Origin: AV80 sp035536995
GTDB taxonomy: Bacteria > Verrucomicrobiota > Verrucomicrobiia > Chthoniobacterales > UBA10450
Assembly (NCBI GenBank): GCA_035536995.1
Contig: DATLNB010000047.1
Span: 15,561 to 79,560, forward strand
DNA length: 64,000 nt
Direction of reading: 5' to 3'
This document shows positions 1-8,660 of the stretch, one piece after another (the first letter of the stretch is position 1; each line of letters starts with the position of its first letter). Position numbers and translations under genes: made by a program. The notes beneath the pieces are model-generated. The model saw only the letters and a list, made by a program, of their open reading frames with translations, did no database searches and had not been told where the DNA came from.

Positions 1-80
1 TCGGACAAATCGGACACGGATTGAAGAACGCGGTCGCGCGAGAAGGTCTGCGCTCTATTAGCCGATGGCTCCGAAGCTGA
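1..80 (+). CDS. Possible C-terminal tail of a protein entering from the left edge
   Basis: Frame 3 is open from the window edge to a TGA at 78-80. It gives about 25 residues including LKNAVAREGLRSISRWLRS, which reads like the amphipathic end of a protein. No family can be assigned from so short a piece. The other two forward frames also stop early and look less protein-like. It could equally be non-coding. Confidence 0.25.
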   Translation, partial: GQIGHGLKNAVAREGLRSISRWLRS

Positions 81-110
81 CCAGTAATTTTTGCGATTGA
101 AAAAAACGTG

Positions 111-1322
111 TTAGTGGCGGCAGCAATCGTGCGGACCCGATCCGTGATCGTGATCGCATTCATGATCGTGCTGGCCAGTCTCGTGGTCGTGGCCGCAATC
201 GTGATCGTGATGATGGTGATGAGCCGACCACGATGGGAATGGATCGGCCAGGCGCTTCCAGGCTGCGGGGCCCCCAACCATTTCTTCATCGGTTAACAAA
301 CATCCATCCAACTCAGCGCGGACGACAGCGGGCTCCAGGTCCACGGTCATCAACGCGATCGCCTGCCGCCGGTCGCCGAACGGTTCCTGCCAGTGTTTCC
401 GTGTCCCTGCCGACATTTCCCGGTCGCGCGTTTCTTGATCGCGCGTTGCCCACCACTCGCCCGCGGCGCCGCATTGGAGCTCGGTTCCCGCCAGGTTGAG
501 ACCGCCGACGAGGTCCATTCTCGTGGCGAGCCAGACAAAGCCTTTGGCCCGGAAAATCTGGCGCAGGTCGCTCTGGAGAAGGCGCCAAAGACGCTCCGGA
601 TGGAATGGTTTCCGTGCGTGATAAGCAAAGGCGGTCACCCCATGCGGATACGAGATGGGATCTGCTTGCTCCTCAATAAGCCGGCGCCATTCAGCCGCGT
701 CGAGCACAGCGGCAAAGTCGAGTGTCTCTCCGCTTATCCTGGTGACCATGTCACTGGGGCCGTTTCCCCGAAGGTCAGGCAAGGTCGCCCGGGGATTGAG
801 CGCGCCAAGGACGGCGCGGGCAAGGCTAACTTCGGAATCGTCCGCTGCTGGGTCGAGGAGGATGCTGCCGGCGAACTCGAGTTGCTCAACGATAAAGCAG
901 ACCGGCTGCGTCGAGGAACCTTTGCGGTCGGGCAGGAGCAAGTCCAGGACGGTTGTGGGGGCAATAGCCATCGCGGCGTGACTTAATCGCACTGCGCCCG
1001 ATGAGTTTTCGTTCTCGAGTGCAAACAAAGAGGCATAGGCCATGATCGGCTGGCCTTCGTCGCAGTGGACGATGAGGTGGTCGAGGCCACCATGCCCCGC
1101 GATGGTTTTGATCTGATGGCTGATCTCCGCCGGACTAGATGTCGTTAGGTGGAACAAGCGCGGGTCCGACTCCGCCGGGCCACCGGGGACTTGCGGGGTT
1201 AATAATCCGATCCGCGCGTTCTGGTTCCCGGCATGCCAAAGTTGCCTGGCCGCAGACGCGGCGGATGGTCCGCCAATAATAGACACGGGCAACACGGCCG
1301 TGCCGTCGACAACGTCTTTCAT
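111..1322 (-). CDS. CobW/COG0523-like protein with degenerate GTPase domain and His-rich C-terminus
   Basis: This 403-residue protein has the architecture of COG0523 metal-trafficking GTPases, but its N-terminal nucleotide site looks dead. The P-loop position reads IIGGPSAASAA instead of GxxxxGKT, and the NKxD position is not recognisable (VEQLEFAGSILLD). The CobW C-terminal domain is well preserved at about residues 228-300, with ARKPFHPERLW, RAKGFVWLATR and GEWWA. The last 35 residues are a His/Asp/Cys-rich tail starting HHHHHDHDCGHDH and ending CCRH, a likely zinc or other metal-binding segment. The gene starts 9 bases after the subtilisin stop and is the last of five same-strand genes. 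Family members deliver or sense metals in the cytoplasm. Here a GTP-independent metal-binding or scaffold role is inference. Confidence 0.8.
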   Translation of the reverse strand: MKDVVDGTAVLPVSIIGGPSAASAARQLWHAGNQNARIGLLTPQVPGGPAESDPRLFHLTTSSPAEISHQIKTIAGHGGLDHLIVHCDEGQPIMAYASLFALENENSSGAVRLSHAAMAIAPTTVLDLLLPDRKGSSTQPVCFIVEQLEFAGSILLDPAADDSEVSLARAVLGALNPRATLPDLRGNGPSDMVTRISGETLDFAAVLDAAEWRRLIEEQADPISYPHGVTAFAYHARKPFHPERLWRLLQSDLRQIFRAKGFVWLATRMDLVGGLNLAGTELQCGAAGEWWATRDQETRDREMSAGTRKHWQEPFGDRRQAIALMTVDLEPAVVRAELDGCLLTDEEMVGGPAAWKRLADPFPSWSAHHHHHDHDCGHDHETGQHDHECDHDHGSGPHDCCRH

Positions 1323-1331
1323 CTTGCTGGG

Positions 1332-2231
1332 CTAGCTGGCCGGCGGTGGTTTCCCAGCCCGCGCAACCGGTGCCGACGGCGGCGGCTTTCCGGCGCGTGC
1401 CGCGGGCGCAGCTGGCGCATCCGCGGACACGACGTTGGGCGCGGTCACATCGCTGCGCCATGGAATAGCAAGCCGATGCAGAATGGACTTGGCTTCCAAT
1501 GGTGCGAGGTCAGGCATCTGCGAAACGAGCCGCGCGAGCAGAGCGCTCATGATAGGCGCCGCGAAACTGCTGCCAGTGACTTCCTTGGTCCCCTTGTTGT
1601 TCCAGGGAAGAGTAACGTCCACGCCGCGAGCAGCGAATTCAACGAGATGGCCGGGTTTGTAGAAGAAGGTGTGGTCCTCGTCGAACCGCGCCATGTTAAC
1701 TGTAACCACGCTGGGGAAGTAGCCGGGCCATTCGGGCGTGGTAAAGTCGTAGTTGTTACAGGCGGAGACGATGTGGATGCCTTTCAGGTAGGCTTCGTCG
1801 ATCCACTCCTTGTATTGAAAGATGTGCTCGGACAACCCGCAGCCGAAGCTGCAGTTGAGGATGTGATAGCCCCGGTCAATCGCCTGTCTGACTCCTTCCC
1901 GAATAATGACAGTGCGCGACCCCAAATTCGCTCCGAGCACCCGAATGCTTCCGACCCGCGCGTCGGGTGCGATCCGCCGGATCACGGCTGTAACGGCGGT
2001 GCCGTGGCCGAAGACATCGGTCCCATCACCTTCTTTGACTTCGATTTGGACGCCGGCATCGACGACGTGCAAATCGTCAACGAGAGAAAGGCCCGACAGG
2101 GCCGGATGATCGGTCTCAACTCCGGAATCGATAACTGCGATGCGAACCCCCTTGCCGGTGCCCTCCTTTAAGGCGCGCCGTGCTTCCTCGAGGCGGAACG
2201 GGCTCGGATCCCGGGTCAGAGTCGATTCCAT
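1332..2231 (-). CDS. Subtilisin-like serine peptidase (S8), no signal peptide
   Basis: The 299-residue protein carries the full subtilase triad: Asp in AVIDSGVETDHP near residue 34, His in FGHGTAV near residue 75 and Ser in TGSSFAAPIMS near residue 222, with the oxyanion Asn in SACNN. There is no signal peptide and no long propeptide, so it probably acts in the cytoplasm. The C-terminus is a low-complexity Ala/Pro tail with a repeated RAGKPPP motif. Its start overlaps the end of the GAF gene by 16 bases, which suggests translational coupling. Together with the sigma factor, GAF protein and CobW-like protein it forms a tight operon. A regulatory protease role is inference. Confidence 0.88.
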   Translation of the reverse strand: MESTLTRDPSPFRLEEARRALKEGTGKGVRIAVIDSGVETDHPALSGLSLVDDLHVVDAGVQIEVKEGDGTDVFGHGTAVTAVIRRIAPDARVGSIRVLGANLGSRTVIIREGVRQAIDRGYHILNCSFGCGLSEHIFQYKEWIDEAYLKGIHIVSACNNYDFTTPEWPGYFPSVVTVNMARFDEDHTFFYKPGHLVEFAARGVDVTLPWNNKGTKEVTGSSFAAPIMSALLARLVSQMPDLAPLEAKSILHRLAIPWRSDVTAPNVVSADAPAAPAARAGKPPPSAPVARAGKPPPAS

Positions 2232-2839
2232 CCCACTGCAGTACCGAGAAGCCGGTAATCGATCAAGTCTCTTACGACCGCAGCGATGGTTTGGATGGCG
2301 TTCAGCTCGGGCGGCCCAAAGCCCGACGGCGTCTCACCGGTCGCGGCAGCCTGGCCATCGTGAACCATGACGTCGAGGAGCTGGACACACGAAATAACGC
2401 CGCGGACCTCGTTCAAAAAATAGAGCGGCACCGCGATCATCGCGTAAGTCGTCTTCTGCAGCTTTTTATCGAGGGTGGCGCTGTGCTTGGCGTTCTTGAA
2501 GACCTGGTTTTCGACAAAGGCATGCTCGCTCGCCACAACCAGGCTAACGATGCCCTGACTGACCGGCTGCTTGAAGCCCATGATTTTTTCGGTGTTCGGA
2601 CCGCTGTTGTAGGCCACCACCAAATGTTGCTTTTCGGAGTCAAGTAACCAGATGCTCCCTTCGTCCGCTGAAATTCGCGCGAACGTGTCTTTCAGAAGCT
2701 TGAGCAGCATCTCGTCGCAAATGCTGAGAAAATTTTCCGGATTGATCGCGGCTCCCAGCTTCGCGAGATGTTCCTGGAGCGCGGGGCGGAGCGCTGCCAG
2801 ACGCTGTTCCGGCAGGAAATTTGCGCGACTGGCCTTCAT
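2216..2839 (-). CDS. GAF domain protein
   Basis: The 207-residue protein has an N-terminal helical stretch of about 45 residues and then one GAF domain (about 50-180). Recognisable features are SADEGSIWLLD, a central SQGIVSLVVAS and MIAVPLYFLNEVRGVISCVQL. GAF domains bind small ligands or mediate dimerisation in signalling proteins. No output domain is fused, so any effector must be another protein, most simply the overlapping subtilisin downstream or the upstream sigma factor. The start overlaps the previous gene by ATGA. The ligand cannot be told from the sequence. Confidence 0.85.
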   Translation of the reverse strand: MKASRANFLPEQRLAALRPALQEHLAKLGAAINPENFLSICDEMLLKLLKDTFARISADEGSIWLLDSEKQHLVVAYNSGPNTEKIMGFKQPVSQGIVSLVVASEHAFVENQVFKNAKHSATLDKKLQKTTYAMIAVPLYFLNEVRGVISCVQLLDVMVHDGQAAATGETPSGFGPPELNAIQTIAAVVRDLIDYRLLGTAVGWNRL

Positions 2840-3069
2840 TCGGGCGGTTGCCTGATCGCCTTGGTCTCCGTGACCAGCGCAGAAATTAGCTCGGGATGTT
2901 CCTGGAGCAGCTTCTTCATCTCAGTTCGCTCTTCTTCACTGCATTTCCCATGGGCAAACCTGGCGATCTTTTCCCGGAGCTCTGCCGGGATCGCCGCGCC
3001 GGTGCGACCCGCAACTTCGCGGGCGTCACCATCGAAGAACTCCAACAGGGTTTTGAAATCATCATTCAC
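2836..3069 (-). CDS. Small acidic-basic helical protein, possible sigma-associated regulator
   Basis: This 77-residue protein uses a GTG start (GTG AAT GAT GAT) and ends in an ATGA overlap with the GAF gene. It is helical and charged. The segment FAHGKCSEEERTEMKKLLQE followed by HPEL resembles the helical N-terminus of short anti-sigma-like proteins seen beside ECF sigma factors, but the HxxxCxxC zinc signature is absent. There is no membrane segment. It lies 156 bases downstream of the ECF sigma gene, and anti-sigma function is only a guess from position. It could also be a small adaptor of the GAF/subtilisin pair. Confidence 0.7.
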   Translation of the reverse strand: MNDDFKTLLEFFDGDAREVAGRTGAAIPAELREKIARFAHGKCSEEERTEMKKLLQEHPELISALVTETKAIRQPPE

Positions 3070-3225
3070 GGCAAAAGAGTGGTCAAAGAAAAACGGGAGT
3101 CAGGTCATGGTTAGGAGCCCACGAGCGGGTCACGGCGCGGTGGAGATTTACCGGCGGCATCCCGTTGTTTATGCTCAGTTCTTAGACTTTTCGCACAGCG
3201 CATTTTGCGAATTATCTTCCAGGGT

Positions 3226-3936
3226 TCAAAAAACATCCGAGGAACCGGCGCAAAGCTCGACGAAATCTTCCCAGCGCAGCTCGAGCCATGGATCGATCCG
3301 CTTTAGCTCCGCGAGGATGATCCGCGATACGCTCTGCCGCGTTCCGTCCAGCGTCCGGCTTACTTTCGATTCGTGCCAGCCCCACATCCGCGCGATCTCT
3401 CGCTGCGTGAGATCGTGCAGGTGAACCAGTTTCAACATCAGGACCGCGTCAGGCTCCTGCTTCGCGAAGGCGCGCTTGATCGCGTCCCGCAGGAGCTCGA
3501 CGAGCCGTTGTTCGCTTGTTTCTTTTTCAGGTTGCGGCCGGCGATCGAAGAAATCTTCAGGCGAATCCGGCGAAGGCGATACGTCGACGCGAAAGCTTTG
3601 CCGCCGCTTAAGATCGACCAGCCGATTGGTTGCGACGGTAAGCAACCACGATTCGAGCGCGCACCGTCCCTGATATTTGGAGAGCAGCGGCTCGCGATTC
3701 CCGCGCGGGGCAAAACAATCAGCCCAAAGGTCGGCAACCAGGTCTTCCGCTTCGGTTTGGCTGGCGCCGCGGGCGCGAAGGACGCCGACGAGCTTGCCGT
3801 GGTAACGGGTCCGGAGTTCCGCTGCGGCGGCTGCGTCCGTGGCCAGAACCCGCTGGACGAACGCGAGATCCTGTTCATGGCGCGATGGAGCCAGGGCCTG
3901 CATAAGGAAAGGGAGGATGAAGTTGGCTTCCCGCAT
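3226..3936 (-). CDS. ECF-type RNA polymerase sigma factor
   Basis: The protein is 236 residues from the ATG at 3936. The open frame runs further upstream, but that stretch overlaps the tRNA-Arg gene, so the start at MREANFILPF was chosen. Region 2 is seen in GASQTEAEDLVADLWADCF and LESWLLTVATNRLVDLKRR. Region 4 is the helix-turn-helix at LTQREIARMWGWHESKVSRTL. An extra C-terminal extension (RIDPWLELRWEDFVEL) follows. It probably redirects RNA polymerase to a small regulon. The five-gene same-strand arrangement suggests that it controls its own operon. Confidence 0.9.
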   Translation of the reverse strand: MREANFILPFLMQALAPSRHEQDLAFVQRVLATDAAAAAELRTRYHGKLVGVLRARGASQTEAEDLVADLWADCFAPRGNREPLLSKYQGRCALESWLLTVATNRLVDLKRRQSFRVDVSPSPDSPEDFFDRRPQPEKETSEQRLVELLRDAIKRAFAKQEPDAVLMLKLVHLHDLTQREIARMWGWHESKVSRTLDGTRQSVSRIILAELKRIDPWLELRWEDFVELCAGSSDVF

Positions 3937-3961
3937 CGTCAATGATTTTGACCGCGCCGCG

Positions 3962-4035
3962 CGTGCCTGGAGGGATTCGAACCCCCAACCTGCTGATCCG
4001 AAGTCAGCTGCTCTATCCGGTTGAGCTACAGACAC
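3962..4035 (-). tRNA. tRNA-Arg (anticodon TCG)
   Basis: The reverse strand folds into a complete 74-nt cloverleaf. The acceptor stem GTGTCTG pairs with CAGGCAC (one G-T pair), the D arm is GCTC/GAGC, and the anticodon stem GCTGA/TCAGC encloses the loop CTTCGGA. The T arm carries TTCGAAT. The anticodon TCG reads CGA and wobble CGG. CCA is not encoded. Confidence 0.95.
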
Positions 4036-4138
4036 TCGCGCGGTCAAGGTGTCGGAGCCAGCGAGAGCGTGCAAGTCACGAAGCGATGCCGTAATCGGGA
4101 AATGGGCGCTGTCCTGTGCAATATTTCCACCAGAGCCT

Positions 4139-5557
4139 ATGTATCTCCGCCTCATTACCGGCATTTCTTTGTTTGCGCTGTCCTTCGTCCCGCGGGGACA
4201 CTCGTACGTTTTGGAAGATGAACCGTGGACACCGAACCGGACCATCGTGATGCAATTGTCTCTGGGCGGGCCGAAAGCTTTGAACGACGGGTTCAGCTCC
4301 TTCAACCAATCGGCACTCGACGCCCTGAATATCTGGAACCAGCACACTCCGCATCTTCAGTTCGCCGGAATAATGAATTCCCCGGTCCCCGTCAGTGGGA
4401 CTGACGACCTGATGTCAGTCGTATTTTCTTCAACCTTCAACGGGGAGAGTTTCGGAACCGGGACGCTGGCCGTAACCCTGCTTTATTCGCGGCAACCAGG
4501 GGTACGGGAACAGACCGACACCTACTTCAACACGGCGTATCCCTGGGATTCGTACCGCGGGCCGTTGCAGGCCGCGGAGGATTTTCATCGGGTAGCGATC
4601 CACGAATTCGGACACACCCTCGGGCTCGATCATCCCAATCAGGCCGGACAAAACGTAAGTGCCATCATGAATTCGTCGGTCAGCAACGTCGAAACCCTGC
4701 AACCGGACGACATCGCCGGAGCGCAGGCGCTCTCCGGGCCGCCCTATCAGACGTCGGTAAATGCGCCGGTTCTTCAAAACATTTCGACACGCAGCTTTGT
4801 CGGGACCGGTGACAATGTCCTGATTGGCGGCTTCATTATTCAGGGGACGCAACCGGCGACCGTGATCCTTCGTGGGATTGGTTACTCCCTGAGCGCTTTC
4901 GGGATTACAAATGCGCTGGCCGACCCGGTGATCACGGTTTTCAACTCAAGCAACCAGCAGGTGGCGACGAACGACGATTGGTTTACGAGCGCGAATGCCA
5001 GCACCATCGCGAGCTACCGGCTCGATCCGCCGAGTAGTATCGAATCGGCGCTCCTCCTTACTTTGAACCCCGGTTCCTATACCGCCGTCGTCCGCGGCTA
5101 CTCGGATTCGAGCACGCCGGCCTCCACCGGCATCGCGTTGTTCGAGCTTTACGATCTCCACACGACCGGGGGCCGCGCCGGAAATGTTTCTACCCGGGGA
5201 CGGGTGGGCACTGGCGGAAGCGTTTTGATTGGCGGATTCATCATTGGCGGAGGGCAGGCCAAGCAGGTCATCATTCGGGCGCTAGGGCCCAGCCTCGCAA
5301 ATTCCGGCGTTGCTAACGCGATCGCCGATCCGACTCTTGAACTGCACAACGCGAATGGCGCGACGTTGCAGACGAACAACAATTGGCAGGAGAGTCCGGA
5401 CGCCGGCACGATATCGAGCCAGGGCTTCGCGCCGGCCGATGCGCGCGAGTCTGCTCTGCTCGCCACCCTCAATCCCGGCAGCTTCACCGCGGTCGTCCAG
5501 AACGCGAACGGGGTGACCGGCGTAGGGTTGGTGGAGGTCTACGACTTAAGCCCCTGA
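4139..5557 (+). CDS. Secreted matrixin-like zinc metallopeptidase with two C-terminal surface modules
   Basis: The start at 4139 was chosen because it begins with a signal peptide (MYLRLITGISLFALSFVPRG); an in-frame ATG at 4049 would add 30 unlikely residues. The mature part has the metzincin zinc motif HEFGHTLGLDH followed by an IMNSS Met-turn. Two copies of a module of about 120 residues follow. Each begins NxSTRxxVGTG and contains LIGGFII, a GPSL-type turn, LADP, NDDW or NNW, LNPGS and a final ELYDL or EVYDL. The same module ends the convergent haloperoxidase and the protein at 18982-20292. A surface or extracellular protease is likely. The substrate is unknown. Confidence 0.87.
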   Translation: MYLRLITGISLFALSFVPRGHSYVLEDEPWTPNRTIVMQLSLGGPKALNDGFSSFNQSALDALNIWNQHTPHLQFAGIMNSPVPVSGTDDLMSVVFSSTFNGESFGTGTLAVTLLYSRQPGVREQTDTYFNTAYPWDSYRGPLQAAEDFHRVAIHEFGHTLGLDHPNQAGQNVSAIMNSSVSNVETLQPDDIAGAQALSGPPYQTSVNAPVLQNISTRSFVGTGDNVLIGGFIIQGTQPATVILRGIGYSLSAFGITNALADPVITVFNSSNQQVATNDDWFTSANASTIASYRLDPPSSIESALLLTLNPGSYTAVVRGYSDSSTPASTGIALFELYDLHTTGGRAGNVSTRGRVGTGGSVLIGGFIIGGGQAKQVIIRALGPSLANSGVANAIADPTLELHNANGATLQTNNNWQESPDAGTISSQGFAPADARESALLATLNPGSFTAVVQNANGVTGVGLVEVYDLSP

Positions 5558-5567
5558 CGATTCGAAC

Positions 5568-7871
5568 TCAGGGCAGATTGTAAACCTCGGCAAGAGCAAC
5601 GCCGGTGCTGGATCCTTTCCCGCGAACGATCGCCGTATAATTCCCGGGCGCGAGAGACGTGAGGATTGCTGCTTCATCGGGATTGCCCGGGGCAAGTCCG
5701 GCCGTCACCAGCTCAGCCGACCCGGAATCCGTGATCCAACTGTCATTCGTGCGGAGGGTGGCGCCATTGCTGTCGTGCAATTCAAGAACCGGATCGGCTA
5801 AGGGGTCGGCAATCCCGGCACTGCTCAACGATGGACCAAGCGCGCGTGTCGCGATGTGCCCGCTGGAGCCAGTGCCGACGATAAATCCGCCGATGAGGAC
5901 GTCGTCGCCAGTGCTGACAAAGCCCCGTGTGCTAATGTTCGCGACCATCGAATTTGCGGCCTGAACGAGATCGTACATCTCGACGAGACCGACGCCGGTC
6001 GCGTTATTTTTCCCCCGGACAATCGCGGTGTAAGCCCCGGGCAACAGGGTTTGGACAAGGGCGGCTTCCTTGTTGTTGTCAGGCGCGATTCCATTTGACC
6101 TAAGCTCCGCGGCTGCGGCGACGTCGCTCTCCCAATCGTCGTTCGTGGCAACGATGGAACCATCCGGGCCATGAAGCTCGAGCAAGGGATCAGCCAGGAC
6201 GCCGCTGAGGCCGGCGTTGGTCAACGACGGGCCAATGCCGCGGATCGCGATCCGTTTTGGTTCCGCGCCGGTGATGATGAAACCGCCTATCAAAACCCCT
6301 TCGCCACTGAGCACCCGCATTCGCGTGGAGACGTTGATAAGAGACGACTGCTCGCCCGTGAAAATATTGTCATAGACGTAGCCCGCAATTTTTCGGCCTT
6401 GCTCGATACCCGCGGTTTTGTCGAACGCCCAATGAATTCCAAGATAGATGCGGCTCTGGCCATTCTCTTCCTCGGCCTCGGACAGGGAATTAAAATGGCG
6501 CGGCTTGAGGTCGCGGATGTTTCCGCCGTTATCGACGGTCACGCCGTTAAATTCGTCCGACGTAAACGTGAACGCGATATCGTCCGTGTGGTAGTAGCGC
6601 CGGAGGGTTTCGAACAGGGCTCCGCCGAAGGTCGCGTGCCCCGATGGATAGGCGGGGAAGGGAGGCGTGAAGTTAGGTCCGGTCAGATTGCTCGCAGGAG
6701 CGCCAAGGGGATGGAAGGTGGGATCCCCAATCGTGGCCAGGTTACCATCGCCGGCGCCGGAAGGACCTGTCCCGGCATCGGATTCGCGAATGCCGGTAAC
6801 GGGCCGCCAGAATTGATAGAAGAATTTCGATTCCCAGGAGGCGATTCCAGCATCAGCCATGGAAACGTTAACCAGCGCGAGAAGGCGGGCCATCTCGAGC
6901 GCGTTCCGGTCCGTGCCTTTTTGCTTCGCGATATGCATCGTGATCTGATTGTAAAGCCGCGGGGGCGCGCACAGGCTGGGTGTTCCATCGTAAGCCCAGA
7001 AGATCCCCATTTCCGTCTGGTCGGAGGTCCGAACCGTCGGCGTATTGATGCCATCACCTCCGAGTGCCTTCACTTCGTTGTAGGCAACGGTGTATTCTAC
7101 GCTGTCCAAAGCGGGGGGCGCCGGTGTCCGAAACTGATTGGCCGATTGTAGGACAAAGGGCGTGACCTGGCTCCAATTCGCGCCTAGGGCCAGGGGGATC
7201 TGGCTGATCGGGTCCTGGCGCCATTTGCCGGCTTCGTTACTCGGGAGGAACTCCTGGCCCACGCGCGGCTCGGCATGCGCTGAACCATCGTTCGCACGCA
7301 GATTAAGGATGCCCGCCGCGGTCTGATGTCCGAGTTCAATTCCCTCAGCTTTGGCGGAGCCGGAATCGATGTTAGCGAGGTCGTCAGCGAGCGCCTGGTC
7401 GAAGGCAGCGGCTTGGGACGGGAACATGGCGGTCAACGTATCCCTTGCCGCCTGGGCGATGGCCGCGCTCATGGAAGCCGTCTTCACCGGGCTAATGGTG
7501 CTGAAACTTTTGTAGCCCCCCGCAATCGCATTCACGCTGTCGAACATCGCGATGTGCACGATCGCGATCGCACGGCTGGACCGCGCCGGCCCGACTTGTT
7601 CGCCAAATATACGCGGGTCACCCGGGGGAACCGGGGTGTGATCGAGACCGCTCGCGTCGATTGCGATCTGATTCCACCGGGCAAGAACATCCGCCGGGTC
7701 ATCACCGCCGTGAGCGGGCACCGCGGGGGAGGTAACGCGCGCTGCCGCTTCGAATTGCGGTCCAAAAAAATCCTGAAGATTTCGTGTCCGCGGTGAGGCC
7801 GAGGAAGAGAACGTAAGCGCAATCGTGACGCCAGAAAGAGCGCTAATCGCTTTTCGGAATCGAATATTCAT
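5568..7871 (-). CDS. Secreted vanadium-dependent haloperoxidase-like protein (PAP2 fold) with two surface modules
   Basis: From the ATG at 7871 the protein is 767 residues with a signal peptide (MNIRFRKAISALSGVTIALT). An in-frame ATG 22 codons upstream lacks this feature at its front. The catalytic half shows the vanadate/phosphate site in order: KFFYQFWRPVTGIR, PSGHATFGG and SRIYLGIHWAFD (Lys-Arg, Ser-Gly-His, Arg-His). This matches bacterial vanadium chloroperoxidase relatives in the PAP2 superfamily. Two C-terminal modules of the STRxxxxTGDxxLIGGFI type follow. The family oxidises halides with hydrogen peroxide, but some members are acid phosphatases, so activity needs testing. The gene ends 10 bases from the convergent protease. 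Confidence 0.85.
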   Translation of the reverse strand: MNIRFRKAISALSGVTIALTFSSSASPRTRNLQDFFGPQFEAAARVTSPAVPAHGGDDPADVLARWNQIAIDASGLDHTPVPPGDPRIFGEQVGPARSSRAIAIVHIAMFDSVNAIAGGYKSFSTISPVKTASMSAAIAQAARDTLTAMFPSQAAAFDQALADDLANIDSGSAKAEGIELGHQTAAGILNLRANDGSAHAEPRVGQEFLPSNEAGKWRQDPISQIPLALGANWSQVTPFVLQSANQFRTPAPPALDSVEYTVAYNEVKALGGDGINTPTVRTSDQTEMGIFWAYDGTPSLCAPPRLYNQITMHIAKQKGTDRNALEMARLLALVNVSMADAGIASWESKFFYQFWRPVTGIRESDAGTGPSGAGDGNLATIGDPTFHPLGAPASNLTGPNFTPPFPAYPSGHATFGGALFETLRRYYHTDDIAFTFTSDEFNGVTVDNGGNIRDLKPRHFNSLSEAEEENGQSRIYLGIHWAFDKTAGIEQGRKIAGYVYDNIFTGEQSSLINVSTRMRVLSGEGVLIGGFIITGAEPKRIAIRGIGPSLTNAGLSGVLADPLLELHGPDGSIVATNDDWESDVAAAAELRSNGIAPDNNKEAALVQTLLPGAYTAIVRGKNNATGVGLVEMYDLVQAANSMVANISTRGFVSTGDDVLIGGFIVGTGSSGHIATRALGPSLSSAGIADPLADPVLELHDSNGATLRTNDSWITDSGSAELVTAGLAPGNPDEAAILTSLAPGNYTAIVRGKGSSTGVALAEVYNLP

Positions 7872-8077
7872 AGAGGTGCGCTCTTCGGGCCGCCGGGGGG
7901 GAAGGGACACGGAGCGAGTATTGGTATTTCTGGGCATATTCGAAAAACTCCGCGCAAGGCAAGCTTATAGACGAAACTCTCAAATTTTTGCGGGGGACGG
8001 CCGGGGGTGGCCGCACTTGAAAAAGCTTAATCGGATTGACGTCGGAGGGATGCAGGTCGAGTGAGAGCGGGTGCTTT

Positions 8078-8563
8078 ATGGATGCGCTTTGTAGTTATCT
8101 AAACGATCATCTGGCGGGGTCCGTCGGCGCGCTCGAATTGATGGATCGCCTGGTCGACGCCCACCGCGACAAACCGATGGGGAGTTTTTTTGAAACATTG
8201 CGTGGCGAAATTCAGGCCGACCAGGACCAGTTGAAAGGCCTTCTGGAAAAACTCGGGGGACATGAAAGCTCCGTGCGCAAGGCGGGGGCCTGGATCGCGG
8301 AGAAACTATCCCGGCCGAAGATTGACCTTGAAAGCGATCCTGACGAAACCAACGTCGGATTACTTCTTGCCCTGGAAGCGCTCGTCCTCGGGATAACAGG
8401 GAAACGCTCGCTCTGGCGTGCCCTTGGTGCCGCGTCCCGAACGGTTCCGGAGTTAGCCCGCCTCGATTACTCCGGACTCGAAAAGCGCGCGATCGAGCAG
8501 TGCGAACGGGTGGAAGCAAAGCGGCTCGAGCTGGCGCGCACTGTCTTTCTCCCGCGGGATTGA
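8078..8563 (+). CDS. Ferritin-like helical protein of unknown function
   Basis: The ATG at 8078 gives 161 residues. The longer frame from 8036 adds an unconvincing Cys/Ser-rich head. The predicted all-helical chain has acidic and His positions spaced as in a ferritin-like four-helix bundle (LNDHLAGSVGALELMDRLVDAH, GEIQADQDQLKGLLEKLGG). Similar short proteins are commonly annotated as ferritin-like in Verrucomicrobiota and Acidobacteriota. Metal binding is not proven. It lies about 100 bases upstream of the second ECF sigma gene, on the same strand. Confidence 0.75.
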   Translation: MDALCSYLNDHLAGSVGALELMDRLVDAHRDKPMGSFFETLRGEIQADQDQLKGLLEKLGGHESSVRKAGAWIAEKLSRPKIDLESDPDETNVGLLLALEALVLGITGKRSLWRALGAASRTVPELARLDYSGLEKRAIEQCERVEAKRLELARTVFLPRD

Positions 8564-8660
8564 GCGGTAAATAACCGGGCCGCAGAAGAGGCTCCGCCAT
8601 TTTTAGCTTGAGTGCCCGGGCGGGAGCAATCACGCTGAAAACGTGAGAGCTACGTCCGTC

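Noticed and set aside
1233..2171. Long plus-strand open frame of 312 codons
   Set aside because: It is antisense to the subtilisin gene, whose triad and family motifs are clear, and its own sequence has no recognisable fold.
3937..4347. N-terminal extension of the ECF sigma gene
   Set aside because: It would read through the tRNA-Arg gene. The start at 3936 gives a normal sigma factor.
6171..7151. Plus-strand open frame of 326 codons
   Set aside because: It is antisense to the haloperoxidase catalytic domain. No start signal or family motif is seen.
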